Source of the DNA: Streptomyces rishiriensis
GTDB taxonomy: Bacteria > Actinomycetota > Actinomycetes > Streptomycetales > Streptomycetaceae
DNA length: 64,000 bases
Reading direction: 5' to 3'
NCBI RefSeq assembly: GCF_030815485.1
Contig: NZ_JAUSWV010000001.1
Span: 372,001-436,000 of the forward strand
Numbering within the stretch: position 1 is the stretch's first letter; the number at the start of each line of letters is the position of its first letter. Positions 47,945 to 56,636 of the stretch are shown in pieces. A program made the position numbers and the translations under genes. Below the pieces are notes generated by a model. The model saw only the letters and a list, made by a program, of their open reading frames with translations. It was not told the origin of the DNA and made no database searches.

Positions 47945-48571
47945 AAGAATCACCGCGCTGTGGCGGCAGGTTCAGCCCGCCGAACTCCTCGGGCGGCCTG
48001 TCAAAGAGATCGACGCCTATGACCTCGAGGTCCCCCACGAGATCACCTGGCGAAGCGTCAGGGGGCGGCCCAGCTACGTCGAACGTGACCACGACCTCGA
48101 GCTGCGGCGCCATAGCCGAGGCAGCCCGCGGCACCAGCCACCGGGTGATGCCGGTCGGCTCCTCATCCCTGGGCAAGACTCAAGCCTGCTAGGGAGCCGC
48201 GCATGCCTGCCAGACGACTGGCGGCTGTGGCACACCATCGATCCCGGGCGCCCCCAGGCGGTATCGCCGAACTCGACAGAGTCGGACCCAGGACCGCCGT
48301 CTGGCGCAACGAAGCCCACCACTACCTGCTGCACCCCGATCATGGTGAGCAGATAGCCGCCGCGCTGCGCACTCTCCTGGCAGGCACAACCCGCGCGCCC
48401 ATTCTGGTCCTGGGCACCATTTGGCCAAGACCCGGCTACTTCGACGAGTTTGCTGACCACTCCCCCGTCGGCCAGGCCCGAACACGGCACGCTCCCCAGC
48501 CCCTGCCCGCCGCCCCAAGAACCCTGACCCGCACGGGCAGGCTCGCTACCTGCTGGCCGGACGTCCTCTAG
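47945..48571 (+). pseudogene. STAND-like P-loop ATPase relic
   Basis: Frames joined give a known Streptomyces pattern: QPAELLGRPVKEIDAYDLEV, then the Walker A-like GSSSLGKT (about 48150-48178), LPDDWRLWHTIDP, IAELDRVGPRTAVWRNEAHH and APILVLGTIWP. These are the N-terminal and nucleotide-binding segments of large multi-domain ATPases. At least three frameshifts and a lost C-terminus make it non-functional. Confidence 0.65.
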
Positions 48572-48790
48572 GCCCGCGGCATTTACGCCTCGCGAAGTCG
48601 ATCTGAGCAGCAAGTCGGACGACCCTCGCTTGGTCGCAGCTGCGTGCTCCGCCAAGGACTGCATGGTCACTCAGTACCTGGCGGCTGGCTTCGACCGAGT
48701 GCTGTGACCGGAAAGGTTCGCCGGATCGGGAGCGGACAAGCAGTTTGTTGGGCTGGGTGGCCTGTGCACCGGGCGTGGGAAGATCGCGCC

Positions 48791-49108
48791 TTGACTATCA
48801 CCCTGCACGACTTCGACGGCGAGCACTCGCTAACACTCGCTGCTGGTGACCTGGCCGCCGATGCTGCAGTCGTTGCCGCCGGACACGAGCCGAATGGGTA
48901 CTTCTGGGAAGGTCTTGTGCAGTTCGCCTGGCCGGATCTTGCTGAGCGCCTCGACTTCGACAGTGAGGGTGGCATGTTCTGTGCGCTCGGGAGCTCGGGT
49001 GACCTCGCGCAGCTCAAGACTGCCCTTGAGCCCGTGTTCTTGAGCCCCAGCGCCGTTCGCGAGATTGTTGCCCGTGCCGAGACGGCAGGCTTCGAGTTCG
49101 ACGACTAA
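48791..49108 (+). CDS. Immunity protein of the Imm51 family
   Basis: About 105 residues from a TTG at 48791 behind GGGAAG (a GTG at 48764 is an alternative). The Imm51 signature is clear: NGYFWEGLVQFAWPDLA, FDSEGGMFCALGSSGDLAQL and the ending AETAGFEFDD. Imm51 proteins neutralise polymorphic toxins delivered by contact-dependent or secreted systems. No cognate toxin gene is in the window, so this is an orphan immunity gene that may protect against toxins of neighbours. Confidence 0.85.
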   Translation: MTITLHDFDGEHSLTLAAGDLAADAAVVAAGHEPNGYFWEGLVQFAWPDLAERLDFDSEGGMFCALGSSGDLAQLKTALEPVFLSPSAVREIVARAETAGFEFDD

Positions 49109-49135
49109 TGCTGTCACCAGCAGGTCTGCCGGGGT

Positions 49136-49690
49136 TCAGGCCGCAAGCCGAAGTGGCCTGCCGCCCCAGCGGATGTGCTTCTGGCTGCGGATGCGGGAGC
49201 GTTCGCGTCGTTGGGCGGCGAGGACATCGGGGTGACGGGCGTTCTTGTTGCGCCACCGCAGATAGGCGTGCAATGCCCGGTTCTGGACGCTGTGATTGGG
49301 GTGGTTCGAGTTGGCGAGGGTGAACTGCTGTAGGGGCCCGAAGTGGGCCTCGATTGGGTTGGCCCAGGACGCGTAGGTCGGGGCGAAGCAGAGATCGATC
49401 CCTTTTTCCGGGCGGCCCAGCGGCGGATCCGCCAGTTCAGGTGCGCGGACAGGTTGTCGGGGATCACGTAGATCGGGGCGCCGTCCGGACGGGCCGCGCG
49501 GATCGACCGTAGGGCCGCCCAAGTGTGGTCCATGCCCTTGCGTCGGCGGACGACTCCCCAGAGTTGGTCATCGCCGACCGAGTAGCAGCCATGGAAGTAG
49601 GTGATGCCATGAGGGCGGCGGTATGTCGTCGGCCCATCACAGTGGCTTGTGCGCACGCCGGCACGCGCCACGCCACAGGCTAAGAGGCAC
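49136..49690 (-). mobile_element. IS630-family transposase relic
   Basis: In one frame PTTYRRPHGITYFHGCYSVG, GMDHTWAALRSIRAARPDG and IYVIPDNLSAHLNW (second catalytic Asp region). In the next frame CFAPTYASWANPIEAHFGPL (third acidic residue) and a normal end GGRPLRLAA. One frameshift near 49400 and a missing N-terminus. Confidence 0.85.
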
Positions 49691-49819
49691 ACCGCTGAGA
49701 TCATGGCCGTGGAAGGGCACCTAGATGAGCGCCGGAATGGTTCCGAGCCGCGACGCGGGCAGGTAACGAAGGCAGCCTGCTGGCAGCAGCCAGCGCGCTG
49801 GCCGACGGCGGTCGATTGA

Positions 49820-50113
49820 GGCAAGGCACTCCCCTGGTTCGACCAGGCTGCCGCTGTCGACGATGAGTACGCGCTCGCCGAGGCGGCCGAGGCCTTGCTG
49901 GACGCTGGCCGTGTAGTGGACGCCTCGTTCCTGAGGGAGCAGGCCGAGCGCGAAGGGCATGACTTGGCCAGCGAAGCCATCGCACGGGAGTTGGCAATCG
50001 CTGGCCGCCGCGACGGCACCCTTGCATGGCTGGCACTTCCGCTGGGCCGCCCATCAACATGCAGGGCAGCCACGGCGGACAAGTCTCTTGATGGAGCTCG
50101 GCCGGAGGAGTGA
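49820..50113 (+). pseudogene. Fragment of a hypothetical gene
   Basis: Opens just after a stop codon, with no ATG or GTG start before the TTG at 49895. It encodes LAEAAEALLDAGRVVDASFL, then AEREGHDLASEAIARELAIA and GRRDGTLAWLALP. The regular helical composition suggests true former coding sequence. It runs into the first parS palindrome at 50110. Confidence 0.4.
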
Positions 50114-50128
50114 TTACGGCGTAATCAC
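50110..50128. promoter_or_regulatory. parS-like site 1
   Basis: GTGATTACGGCGTAATCAC, a perfect 9+1+9 palindrome. Leftmost of eleven sites in the par region. Confidence 0.85.
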
Positions 50129-50276
50129 TCGGGCGGCGAGGAAGCGGCAGTTCGTGCGCAAGTTGCCATACACGGTGTCCCGGCGGCGCTCCCTTCCCAT
50201 CGGTCGTGGGAGTCGCCAGCGGTAGATCTCTTCGGACCCGGTCGGACAGCTGCCGTTGCTGCCTCGGCGCTGTCCT

Positions 50277-50358
50277 GTCTCAACGAAGTTGGTCGTCCTC
50301 GGGTGCTGACCTTCGTGGGCTGGATTGTGTGAGACGCGTGAGCCGGATTCGTTGAGAC
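50277..50358. repeat. 83-bp IR-ended repeat, copy a (inverted)
   Basis: Begins GTCTCAACGAAG and ends TTCGTTGAGAC, so the ends are inverted copies. Its complement aligns along the whole length with copies b (54479) and c (56360). Confidence 0.75.
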
Positions 50359-50388
50359 AACATGGCGGGTTTCGGGGTTGGTGGCGCC

Positions 50389-51038
50389 CTATCTCGATGT
50401 CCCGATGGTGTGGTTGATCGCGGAAGCGACGTCGTCAGCGACATGGGTGGGCCAGTAGGAGTCCTGGGTCCAGGCATGTCCGTTCGTCACCCATACGCTC
50501 CGAAGACCGAGCAGGTGGGCGCCCGCGATGTCAGCGTGCGGTGAATCGCCGATGACCCACGCGCCCCGCAGGGGGAGGCTGACGGTGGCGGCGGCCGCCT
50601 GGAAGATCTCCGGTTCCGGCTTCTTGTGGCCGACGCTTTCGGAGATGACCCAGCCCTGAACGAGCTGGTCGAGTCCGGTGTTACGGATCTTCGCTTCCTG
50701 CTGGACGGTGCGCCCATTGGTGACGATGACGCAACTCCAGCCGTGCGCCGGTGCCTTGCCCAGCGCCTCGCGGGTGGACTGCGCCAGGACGACTCGATCG
50801 GCGGCGCCAGTGTCGAGAAGGGCACGGATGGTCGTGGTCGGCACCACGCCCCGTACCGGTAGGTCAGAGCTGCCGCGACTTCCTGACGCGTCGTATAGCC
50901 GCCAGCATCGATAGCCATCACCCACGTGAGGTCCGAGGCAGGCAGGCCGTCTTGGGCGAGGAAGTCGACGACTGCGGCGCGGAAGGCCGCATCGCGGTCG
51001 ACAAGGGTGTTGTCGAGGTCCATCAGCAGCAACGGCAT
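50389..51038 (-). pseudogene. HAD-superfamily hydrolase, one frameshift
   Basis: Start ATG 51038: MPLLLMDLDNTLVDRDAAFR, with the catalytic DxDNT motif. After TRQEVAAALTYRYG the frame shifts near 50850 and continues as VVPTTTIRALLDTGAADRVV, then VIVTNGRT (Thr motif), GHKKPEPEIF (Lys motif) and VIGDSPHADIAGA (acidic motif). All HAD motifs are present, so a single base change in the sequence would restore a ~216-residue phosphatase. Confidence 0.75.
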
Positions 51039-51439
51039 GACCGGCACTAGATCACGGAAGCCGCTGCGAGGCAGGTCAGTTTCGGGCTGGCATCGGCACC
51101 AGGCCGACGAGCCGGATGCTGCGGATCGTTGACGCTCACCGCGCGACCAGCGAAGCGTGTGCACCGGAGCGACATCCTCGAACCGGCCCGTCACACAGTC
51201 CCACAGCGAACGCCGGCAGCTCCCGTGCACCGCGTCCACGTACGACAATTCGATGCACGGCCCGCCTGATCCACCCCAGCTGGTACCGCCACGCAGCACC
51301 CCGAGCCCACACCGCCGCGCGTCCAGGTTCGCTGAGACAGAAGCCCGAACGACTCGGTTCGCTGAGAAGGCGACTCGATGGAGTGAGACGTGACAGACGT
51401 CGGCAGTTGGTCCGCTGCTCTCTGGAATCGGGCCGAGGC

Positions 51440-51458
51440 TTGATTACGGCGTAATCAC
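51440..51458. promoter_or_regulatory. parS-like site 2
   Basis: TTGATTACGGCGTAATCAC; one outer base differs. Centre is 46 bp from site 3. Confidence 0.8.
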
Positions 51459-51485
51459 CAGTGCCCGGGGGAAGCGGCGGTCTGA

Positions 51486-51504
51486 GTGCTTACGCCGTAA
51501 TCAC
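51486..51504. promoter_or_regulatory. parS-like site 3
   Basis: GTGCTTACGCCGTAATCAC; one inner base differs in the left arm. Confidence 0.75.
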
Positions 51505-51881
51505 TCGCGGGCTGGCAAGCGGGAGGGTCCGCGTTCTCAGGGCCCAACTATCGAGCGGACGGGTCCCCAGAGGACTGGGTTGGACATCGTGAACACTGCG
51601 GCCACCTCGTGATCCAAGTCCGGTCCGCTGCACTACGTCGGGCGGCGGAGGAAGGCATCGCGAGGAACCAGCAATAGCCCGAAGGCGGGCGCCAAATCCT
51701 TTCAGCAGGGGACCGGGTAGCAGCTCACCATGAACCCCCGACCACGCTTCACGTCCGCCGCGACCCGGTTCTGCGGTTGTCGGCGAGTGGCTGAGGCTTG
51801 GAGCCAAGGTTCGGGAGCGCTCGGCCCGAGGCTCGTGGGACGGCATTGAGCGCCGTACCGGGCGCTGCTGGCAGCCTCGCT

Positions 51882-51900
51882 CTGATTACGCCGTAATCAC
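51882..51900. promoter_or_regulatory. parS-like site 4
   Basis: CTGATTACGCCGTAATCAC; one outer base differs. Confidence 0.8.
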
Positions 51901-52086
51901 TCAGGCGGGCTAGCACCCTCTCCCCGATGTGGTGTTGGGCGGCCAGCGGGATCCGCCACACGTCATACGGTGTCAGCGAAAGGGGACGCCAGGACGACGG
52001 ACGTCGTGGTGGCACAAGCTCGTGGAATAGCAGGGTCTGGGGACCTGCGAGGCAAGTGCTGCGTCGACGCTTCCAGGAAGGGAGCC

Positions 52087-52335
52087 GTGGCCAGCCCGGG
52101 GCATTGGCCGCACGCTGACATTGTGGCCGCTGCGCGCGAGTGGCGCTGGGCGGTGCTGCAGTTGGAGCGGGAGGCACGTGGTGTCGCTGGCGACGGCTTC
52201 GACTGGGTAGCTGCTGTACGGCGCGCGGACGAAGGCCGGGACCGCTTCTACGTCGCTGCCAGGGTCGGCCTGACCGTGGGCAGCGGCGACGTAGCCCAGG
52301 CGCGATGGCTCATCGCCCGTCAGTTGAACGCGTGA
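52087..52335 (+). CDS. Small hypothetical protein (82 aa)
   Basis: GTG start with GGAAGGGAG just upstream, which fixes it over the longer frame. The product is helical (ADIVAAAREWRWAVLQLERE, then FDWVAAVRRADEGRDRFYVA) and ends ARWLIARQLNA. Family not recognised. It lies inside the parS region. Confidence 0.6.
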   Translation: MASPGHWPHADIVAAAREWRWAVLQLEREARGVAGDGFDWVAAVRRADEGRDRFYVAARVGLTVGSGDVAQARWLIARQLNA

Positions 52336-52497
52336 TTGGCGAAGTTGCGGTTTGCCCGCACTCGTCTGCGGACGGCCAAGTTGGCTGGTGACGCGCGCAA
52401 TGGCCAACTGGCGTGCTCCGTCACAAGAGAGGACAAAGGCCGGCCAGATGTTGTTTCACAGAGTGTGAATCCCGTGGGGTGAGGCACACTCTGATGC

Positions 52498-53301
52498 ATG
52501 GCTCGCACAGCTCGTAGGTCGAAGGACCCGACAAAACCGCTGCTCAGACCCCCTGTGAGGGTTGGTCATCTCGATACGGCAGCGGTCGTCGGGCAGTTGC
52601 GCCAGTTGCATGAGGAGGCCGAGGACGAGGACATCGGTCGCATGCCGGCCGACGACGAACTGTTCGGTGCCCTTCTCTACCTTGAGGCTCACGCCGGCGC
52701 CCTGAAGAGCGTGGCCGCACGGCGTGCATCCGCACTCGACCGCACCCGGCTGTGGGAGTACCTGCGCCAGCAGGCGGATGTCCACCAGTCCCGAGCCGTT
52801 GACGATGCGCGGGCCGCAGGGGCGGAGTGGGCGGAACTTGCGTCCGCGCTTGCGGTCAACGCGCCGAGCGCTGCCTACAACAAGGCGCTGAGACTGCGTG
52901 CTGCTGCCCTGACCAATCCCGCAGACCCGGACCTGCCGGTACGCCGTACTCCTGAGGCGGTTCTGCTTGCCGAGCGACAGGCTGCGGCTCAAGCCGCGGC
53001 GGAACGCCGTGCGGAAGAGGAAGCCTCACGCCGGCATGCCTTGATGGCTCCTGTCGCGCATAGGCTCCTTGAGCACCGGGTCGTTCTGGATGACGACGAT
53101 GACGTGACGTTCTGGCTGGACCAGATCGAGGCGGTACTCCCCCACTGCGAGACGCCCACCCAGTTCGTCAGCCTCGGTATCTACGTGGAGGCCGTGGTGC
53201 GTGAGCTGAGTAAGGCAGACCGCACGGCCCGGACGGCTGAGAAGGGTGAGGGTGCGCTTGCGGCGGTGGCAGCTGCCGCAGCACTGGTAGCCGGCGGCTG
53301 A
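52498..53301 (+). CDS. Hypothetical plasmid-type protein (267 aa)
   Basis: ATG start. The first third is helical and acidic (VVGQLRQLHEEAEDEDIGRM). Residues ~95-150 (DDARAAGAEWAELASALAVN, SAAYNKALRLRAAAL) look like a helix-turn-helix with the words AGAEWAELASALAV. The C-terminal part has a charged helix and VTFWLDQIEAVLPH, and ends AAALVAGG. No family assigned. Position in the centromere region suggests a plasmid maintenance role, by context only. A 37-bp perfect palindrome follows 18 bp after the stop. Confidence 0.7.
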   Translation: MARTARRSKDPTKPLLRPPVRVGHLDTAAVVGQLRQLHEEAEDEDIGRMPADDELFGALLYLEAHAGALKSVAARRASALDRTRLWEYLRQQADVHQSRAVDDARAAGAEWAELASALAVNAPSAAYNKALRLRAAALTNPADPDLPVRRTPEAVLLAERQAAAQAAAERRAEEEASRRHALMAPVAHRLLEHRVVLDDDDDVTFWLDQIEAVLPHCETPTQFVSLGIYVEAVVRELSKADRTARTAEKGEGALAAVAAAAALVAGG

Positions 53302-53319
53302 CGTCTCACTGTGTCGAGG

Positions 53320-53356
53320 CAGCTGAAAGTGATTACGTCGTAATCACTTTCAGCTG
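53320..53356. promoter_or_regulatory. parS-like site 5 within a 37-bp perfect palindrome
   Basis: The core GTGATTACGTCGTAATCAC (53329-53347) is extended to 18-bp perfect arms beginning CAGCTGAAAG. It follows the 52498 gene, so it may also act as its terminator. Confidence 0.85.
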
Positions 53357-53849
53357 TAGGACCTACCCTTCCGCTCCCCCAATGCGCGGCTACCGGCGCG
53401 GGTGAGGCCCGTGGCGATCGGGGTAGCAAGGACCCATTCCGCTGCGATGAGTGAGGACGCTGGCCCGGGCCAGCCGCTGGACAACGGAGGCAGGCTCGGG
53501 GGGAGTGCTGTCTCAGGTCGACGTCTGCCCCGTGGGGAAGGCGTCCCAGAGCGCCTGCTCTTGAGCGGAGAGCCCGGTGCCAGTCAGGTGTGTGCGCCCC
53601 CGGTTTGTCGCCTCATCGGTCTGCTCTGTTCGGAGATGCGTGGCCGAGTGCGCAGGGTTCCGCGCGTCGTTTAAGCGGCGCTCAGACCTGGCACCGTCAC
53701 CGAAGATTGGAGGGTGCTGCTGATTCCGAGCGCAGTTCCTGCCGCGGCCCTGGGCGCTGCGGCACGAGGGGCCAGGAGTGAGCCAGGGGTGCGAGGCCCG
53801 CCGACCTCGATGAGGAGGAGCCGGCGGCGAGTGGGCGAGGAGCCGCCAG
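53357..53849. other. Gene-free stretch
   Basis: No gene supported. From 53770 it holds the first of three ~100-bp repeat units (see 53770 entry). Confidence 0.4.
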
Positions 53850-53870
53850 GTGATTACGCCGTAATCACCC
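53770..53870. repeat. parS box, copy 1
   Basis: A ~100-bp unit with AGCCAGGGGTGCGAGGCCCG at its left and a parS-like site at its right end. Copies 2 and 3 lie at 54574-54680 and 56453-56560, all in the same orientation. Confidence 0.75.
53850..53868. promoter_or_regulatory. parS-like site 6
   Basis: GTGATTACGCCGTAATCAC, perfect consensus. Confidence 0.88.
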
Positions 53871-54005
53871 CGAGGGCAGCAGTGCGTCAAGTTGACGCAC
53901 GTGGACGCGGTGTGTGATCTGCTTGTGTCCACAGCCGGAACATGGTTCTAGCCCTGCCGCCTGGCCGCGGAAATCCCATGGCTCTCGGCTGTCGAATCAG
54001 CCAAG

Positions 54006-54439
54006 GTGCAAGGAGTGAGCGCTGAAGAGAGTCCCGTAGAACACGGGAACCGGTGGATGCTGAACCTTCGCGGCATGAGCGTTACCAAGATCAGCGTGGA
54101 CTTCCGGCTCGTGCTGGCCCTCGACTCGGACTGGGAAGTCGCACTGGAAGCATCCGTCAACCTCTCGCTCGGGACCGCCCACGCCAACCCGTCCGTGATC
54201 CTGAAACCGGAATCGCAGGACGTTGCAGCGGCCCTGACTCTGTTCGGAGCGAAGGTCCTGTCGGCGGTCGCGTTCAAGTCCGGCACCCCGCGTCTCGCTT
54301 TCGACACCGGCCACCACCTGACCTGTTCATCCGATATGCGCTTCGATGCGTGGCAGGTCACGGGCCCAACAGGGTGGCGCCATTGCTGCCTGGAGGCGAC
54401 CTCGCCGTCTGGTCCGGCTCAGGAACGAGCGAGGCCTAG
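54006..54439 (+). pseudogene. DUF6188-family protein, C-terminal frameshift
   Basis: Recognisable DUF6188 sequence: ISVDFRLVLALDSDWEVALE, ILKPESQDVAAALTLFGAKV, SAVAFKSGTPRLAFDTG, then DAWQVTGPTGWRH. The expected end (LPGGDLAVWSG, TSEA) is in the next frame and stops at 54439. Without the shift the frame instead runs on to 54614 through the 83-bp repeat. Starts at 54006, 54015 (GTG) or an internal ATG are possible. Function of DUF6188 is unknown. Confidence 0.75.
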
Positions 54440-54478
54440 CCGCGGCACGCGATGCGGCAAGCACAAGACTTGCGGTCT

Positions 54479-54561
54479 GTTTCAACGAACCGAGTCCACG
54501 CGTCTCGCCCAATCCCGCCCACGAAGGTCAGCCGCATGCAGACGACCAATTTCGATGAGAC
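54479..54561. repeat. 83-bp IR-ended repeat, copy b
   Basis: Starts GTTTCAACGAACC and ends TTCGATGAGAC, with internal GCAGACGACCAA shared with copies a and c. parS box copy 2 starts 12 bp to its right. Confidence 0.75.
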
Positions 54562-54573
54562 AGGACACCGAGA

Positions 54574-54680
54574 GGGCCAGCGGCGAGCCAGGGGTGCGAG
54601 GCCCGTCGGCCTGATTGAGGAGCCCGCGGCCAGTGGGTGAGGAGCCGCGAAGTGATTACGCCGTAATCACCTGCGGGCGG
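54574..54680. repeat. parS box, copy 2
   Basis: Same unit as at 53770; carries site 7. Confidence 0.75.
54652..54670. promoter_or_regulatory. parS-like site 7
   Basis: GTGATTACGCCGTAATCAC, perfect consensus. Centre 47 bp from site 8. Confidence 0.88.
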
Positions 54681-54698
54681 GGGAGTGGTGACGGGGGA

Positions 54699-54717
54699 GT
54701 GATTGCGCCGCAATCAC
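54699..54717. promoter_or_regulatory. parS-like site 8 (compensated variant)
   Basis: GTGATTGCGCCGCAATCAC. Both arms carry the matching change (A to G and T to C), so dyad symmetry is kept. Confidence 0.8.
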
Positions 54718-54955
54718 CTCGAGCGTAGTTCGTGCCGCGGCACTGGGCGCTGCGGCACGTTGGGGCCAGCGGCTGTCCACGGACAGTGGGACATCCAGGT
54801 GAGCGGACAGTTCAGGTCCTTGCTGGCGGACAGTTGATCTCCCTGTCCGGTATGACTATTCGATCCCTGATCGGCGGGTCGTGCGGCCTCTGGAAGGCCA
54901 CGCTCGTGGAGTCTGTGTCAGCGCCGATGCCAGTGGTGGCTGGGATGCTGGCGGC

Positions 54956-55354
54956 ATGATCCCTTGGAACCTGCTCGATCTCGGCAAGGCCCTGCGCGCC
55001 GGTTGGGCTGCCGACACCTGTTCGCCCGACGATCAAGCCGACTGGCAGCCAGGTAACCCGGCCTGGGGGCACTGTGACATCACGGCCTTGATCGTCCACG
55101 ACGTCTTCGGCGGTGATCTCATGGTCGGCGAGGTGCACCTTGACGGGACCCAGCACGGCTTCCACTGGTGGAACCGGCTGGCCAGCGGGGTGGAACTCGA
55201 CCTGACGCGCGAGCAGTTCCAGCGGGGCCAGACCGTCACCGCTGCCCGTGTCGTCGAGCGCCCGCCGGGCCCTCTGCCCCGTCGCTGGGAGGAGTACCTC
55301 CTGCTGCGTGAGCGCGTCATCAAGCACCTCGGTCATCTTCCGGAGCCCGTCTGA
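54956..55354 (+). CDS. YunG-family protein
   Basis: A 132-residue cytoplasmic protein. Family landmarks: LRAGWAADTCSPDDQADWQP, GNPAWGHCDITALIVHDVFG, GGDLMVGEVHLDG, FHWWNRLASGVELDLTREQF. The fully conserved Cys and His suggest a papain-like fold. Known members are of unknown function. Start ATG at 54956 has only a weak ribosome site. It is convergent with the istB relic. Confidence 0.85.
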   Translation: MIPWNLLDLGKALRAGWAADTCSPDDQADWQPGNPAWGHCDITALIVHDVFGGDLMVGEVHLDGTQHGFHWWNRLASGVELDLTREQFQRGQTVTAARVVERPPGPLPRRWEEYLLLRERVIKHLGHLPEPV

Positions 55355-55365
55355 GGAGGCCGGGA

Positions 55366-56190
55366 TCAGCCGGGCTGGTTCAGCGGGACGACGCCCTGTC
55401 CGCTGGTGGCCTGGATCAGCCGCAGTGAGGAGCCCTCGGTCAGGACGATGTGAGCGTGGTGCAGGAGCCGGTCGACGGCGGCGGTGGCCAGCGTCTTCGG
55501 CATGATCGAATCGAATCCTGACGGGTGGAGGTTCGAGGTCACGACCACGGACCGGCGTTCGTACATCGATCACACGGTAGAACGCCTCGGCGGCGGCCTG
55601 CCCGGACGGCAGCATGCCGATTGTCGTCGACGACGATGAGGTCGCATCGGGTGATCTTCGCGACGCCCCTGGAGACGGTGTTGTCCACGGTCGCCCGCCC
55701 CAGGTGGGCGGTGAGCGATTTCAAGGTAAACCAGGCGACCTTCATGCCCTGGTCGATCGCCTTGTTCGCCAGTGCCTCCGCCAGGTGGTTCTTGCCCGTG
55801 CCGCTGGGCCCGGCGACAGCCAAGTTCTCCGCCCTGGTGACCCATTCCAGCGTCATGAGCGCATGCTGGGTCGGGACGGGGATGGAGGATTCGGTCTCCT
55901 TCCAGGACTCGAAGGTCTTGCCGAAGGCAGCTGGGCGAGGCTGCGGTGGTTGCGGCGAGTCGCTTCGTCCCGGCCCCTATTTTCTGTCCCCAGGAGAATC
56001 CGCACGACCTCGGCCGGGTCCCAGCGTTGTGATCTCGCGGTCGCGAGACCCTCGGGAGCGGCTTTGCGCAGGTAGGGAAATCGCATCCGCGTGAGCACGG
56101 CTTCCAGCTCAGGTGGGATCGGCGGGGCGGCCGGCGGTGGAGGAACCGGTGCCGGGGCCCGCGCGGGAACGACTTCGGTCACTTCATCCG
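55366..56190 (-). pseudogene. istB: IS21-family helper ATPase (istB), frameshifted
   Basis: All parts of IstB are present but in three frames: PELEAVLTRMRFPYLRKAAP, then EWVTRAENLAVAGPSGTGKN (Walker A, with Asn after Lys), CDLIVVDD (Walker B), and FDSIMPKTLATAAVDRLLHH with the end GQGVVPLN. No istA is next to it. An unrelated istA scrap is at 17236. Confidence 0.85.
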
Positions 56191-56359
56191 TGCAGGGCTG
56201 AGAGCCACAGCGGTACGCCCGCACCGAGTCACACACGTTGGCGAGCCAGGACACCTGAGACCGCCAGCGAATTGGACCAGTTCACTTGAGACGGGGGCCA
56301 GTTCCTCGGAGACGGGACACCGGAGGCTGAGCCTGCTCCGGCCCGGAGACCTGCCGTCT

Positions 56360-56442
56360 GTCTCAACGAACCCTGTCGTTGTGTCTCACCCAATCCAGTC
56401 CACGCAGGTTAGCGATGCGCAGACGACCAACTTCGTTGAGAC
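56360..56442. repeat. 83-bp IR-ended repeat, copy c
   Basis: Starts GTCTCAACGAACC and ends CTTCGTTGAGAC. parS box copy 3 follows after 10 bp, the same arrangement as copy b with box 2. Confidence 0.78.
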
Positions 56443-56452
56443 AGAACACGTG

Positions 56453-56560
56453 GGGGCCAGCGGCGAGCCATGGGTGCGAGGCCCGCTGGCCTGGTTGAGG
56501 AGTCTGCGGCGTGAGGGCGAGGAGCCGCCAGGTGATTACGCCGTAATCACCTGCGGGCAC
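56453..56560. repeat. parS box, copy 3
   Basis: Same unit as at 53770 and 54574; carries site 9 and lies directly upstream of parA. Confidence 0.78.
56532..56550. promoter_or_regulatory. parS-like site 9
   Basis: GTGATTACGCCGTAATCAC, perfect consensus, 86 bp before the parA start. Confidence 0.88.
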
Positions 56561-56603
56561 AGCCGTCCGTGCATCAACTTGGTCTAGGTAACGTGTCGCT
56601 GAG

Positions 56604-56636
56604 GTAGATGATCTACGACGTTAGTATGGTGTCACC
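56604..56636 (+). promoter_or_regulatory. parAB promoter with small palindrome
   Basis: GTAGAT-G-ATCTAC (56604-56616) is a perfect palindrome just before a -10-like TAGTAT (56622-56627). The -10 is only nine bases from the parA ATG, so the transcript may be leaderless. The palindrome differs from parS and is a candidate site for ParA's own N-terminal DNA-binding domain. Confidence 0.55.

Larger units (their letters stand above)
51039..52086. other. Gene-poor stretch with parS-like sites 2-4
   Basis: No gene supported. Contains parS-like sites at 51440, 51486 and 51882, and two TTCGCTGAGA half-copies at about 51329-51368 that resemble the end of the 83-bp repeats. Confidence 0.45.

Noticed and set aside
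54812..55615. Minus-strand frame of 267 codons
   Set aside because: It covers the YunG-family gene on the other strand and joins unrelated istB sequence.
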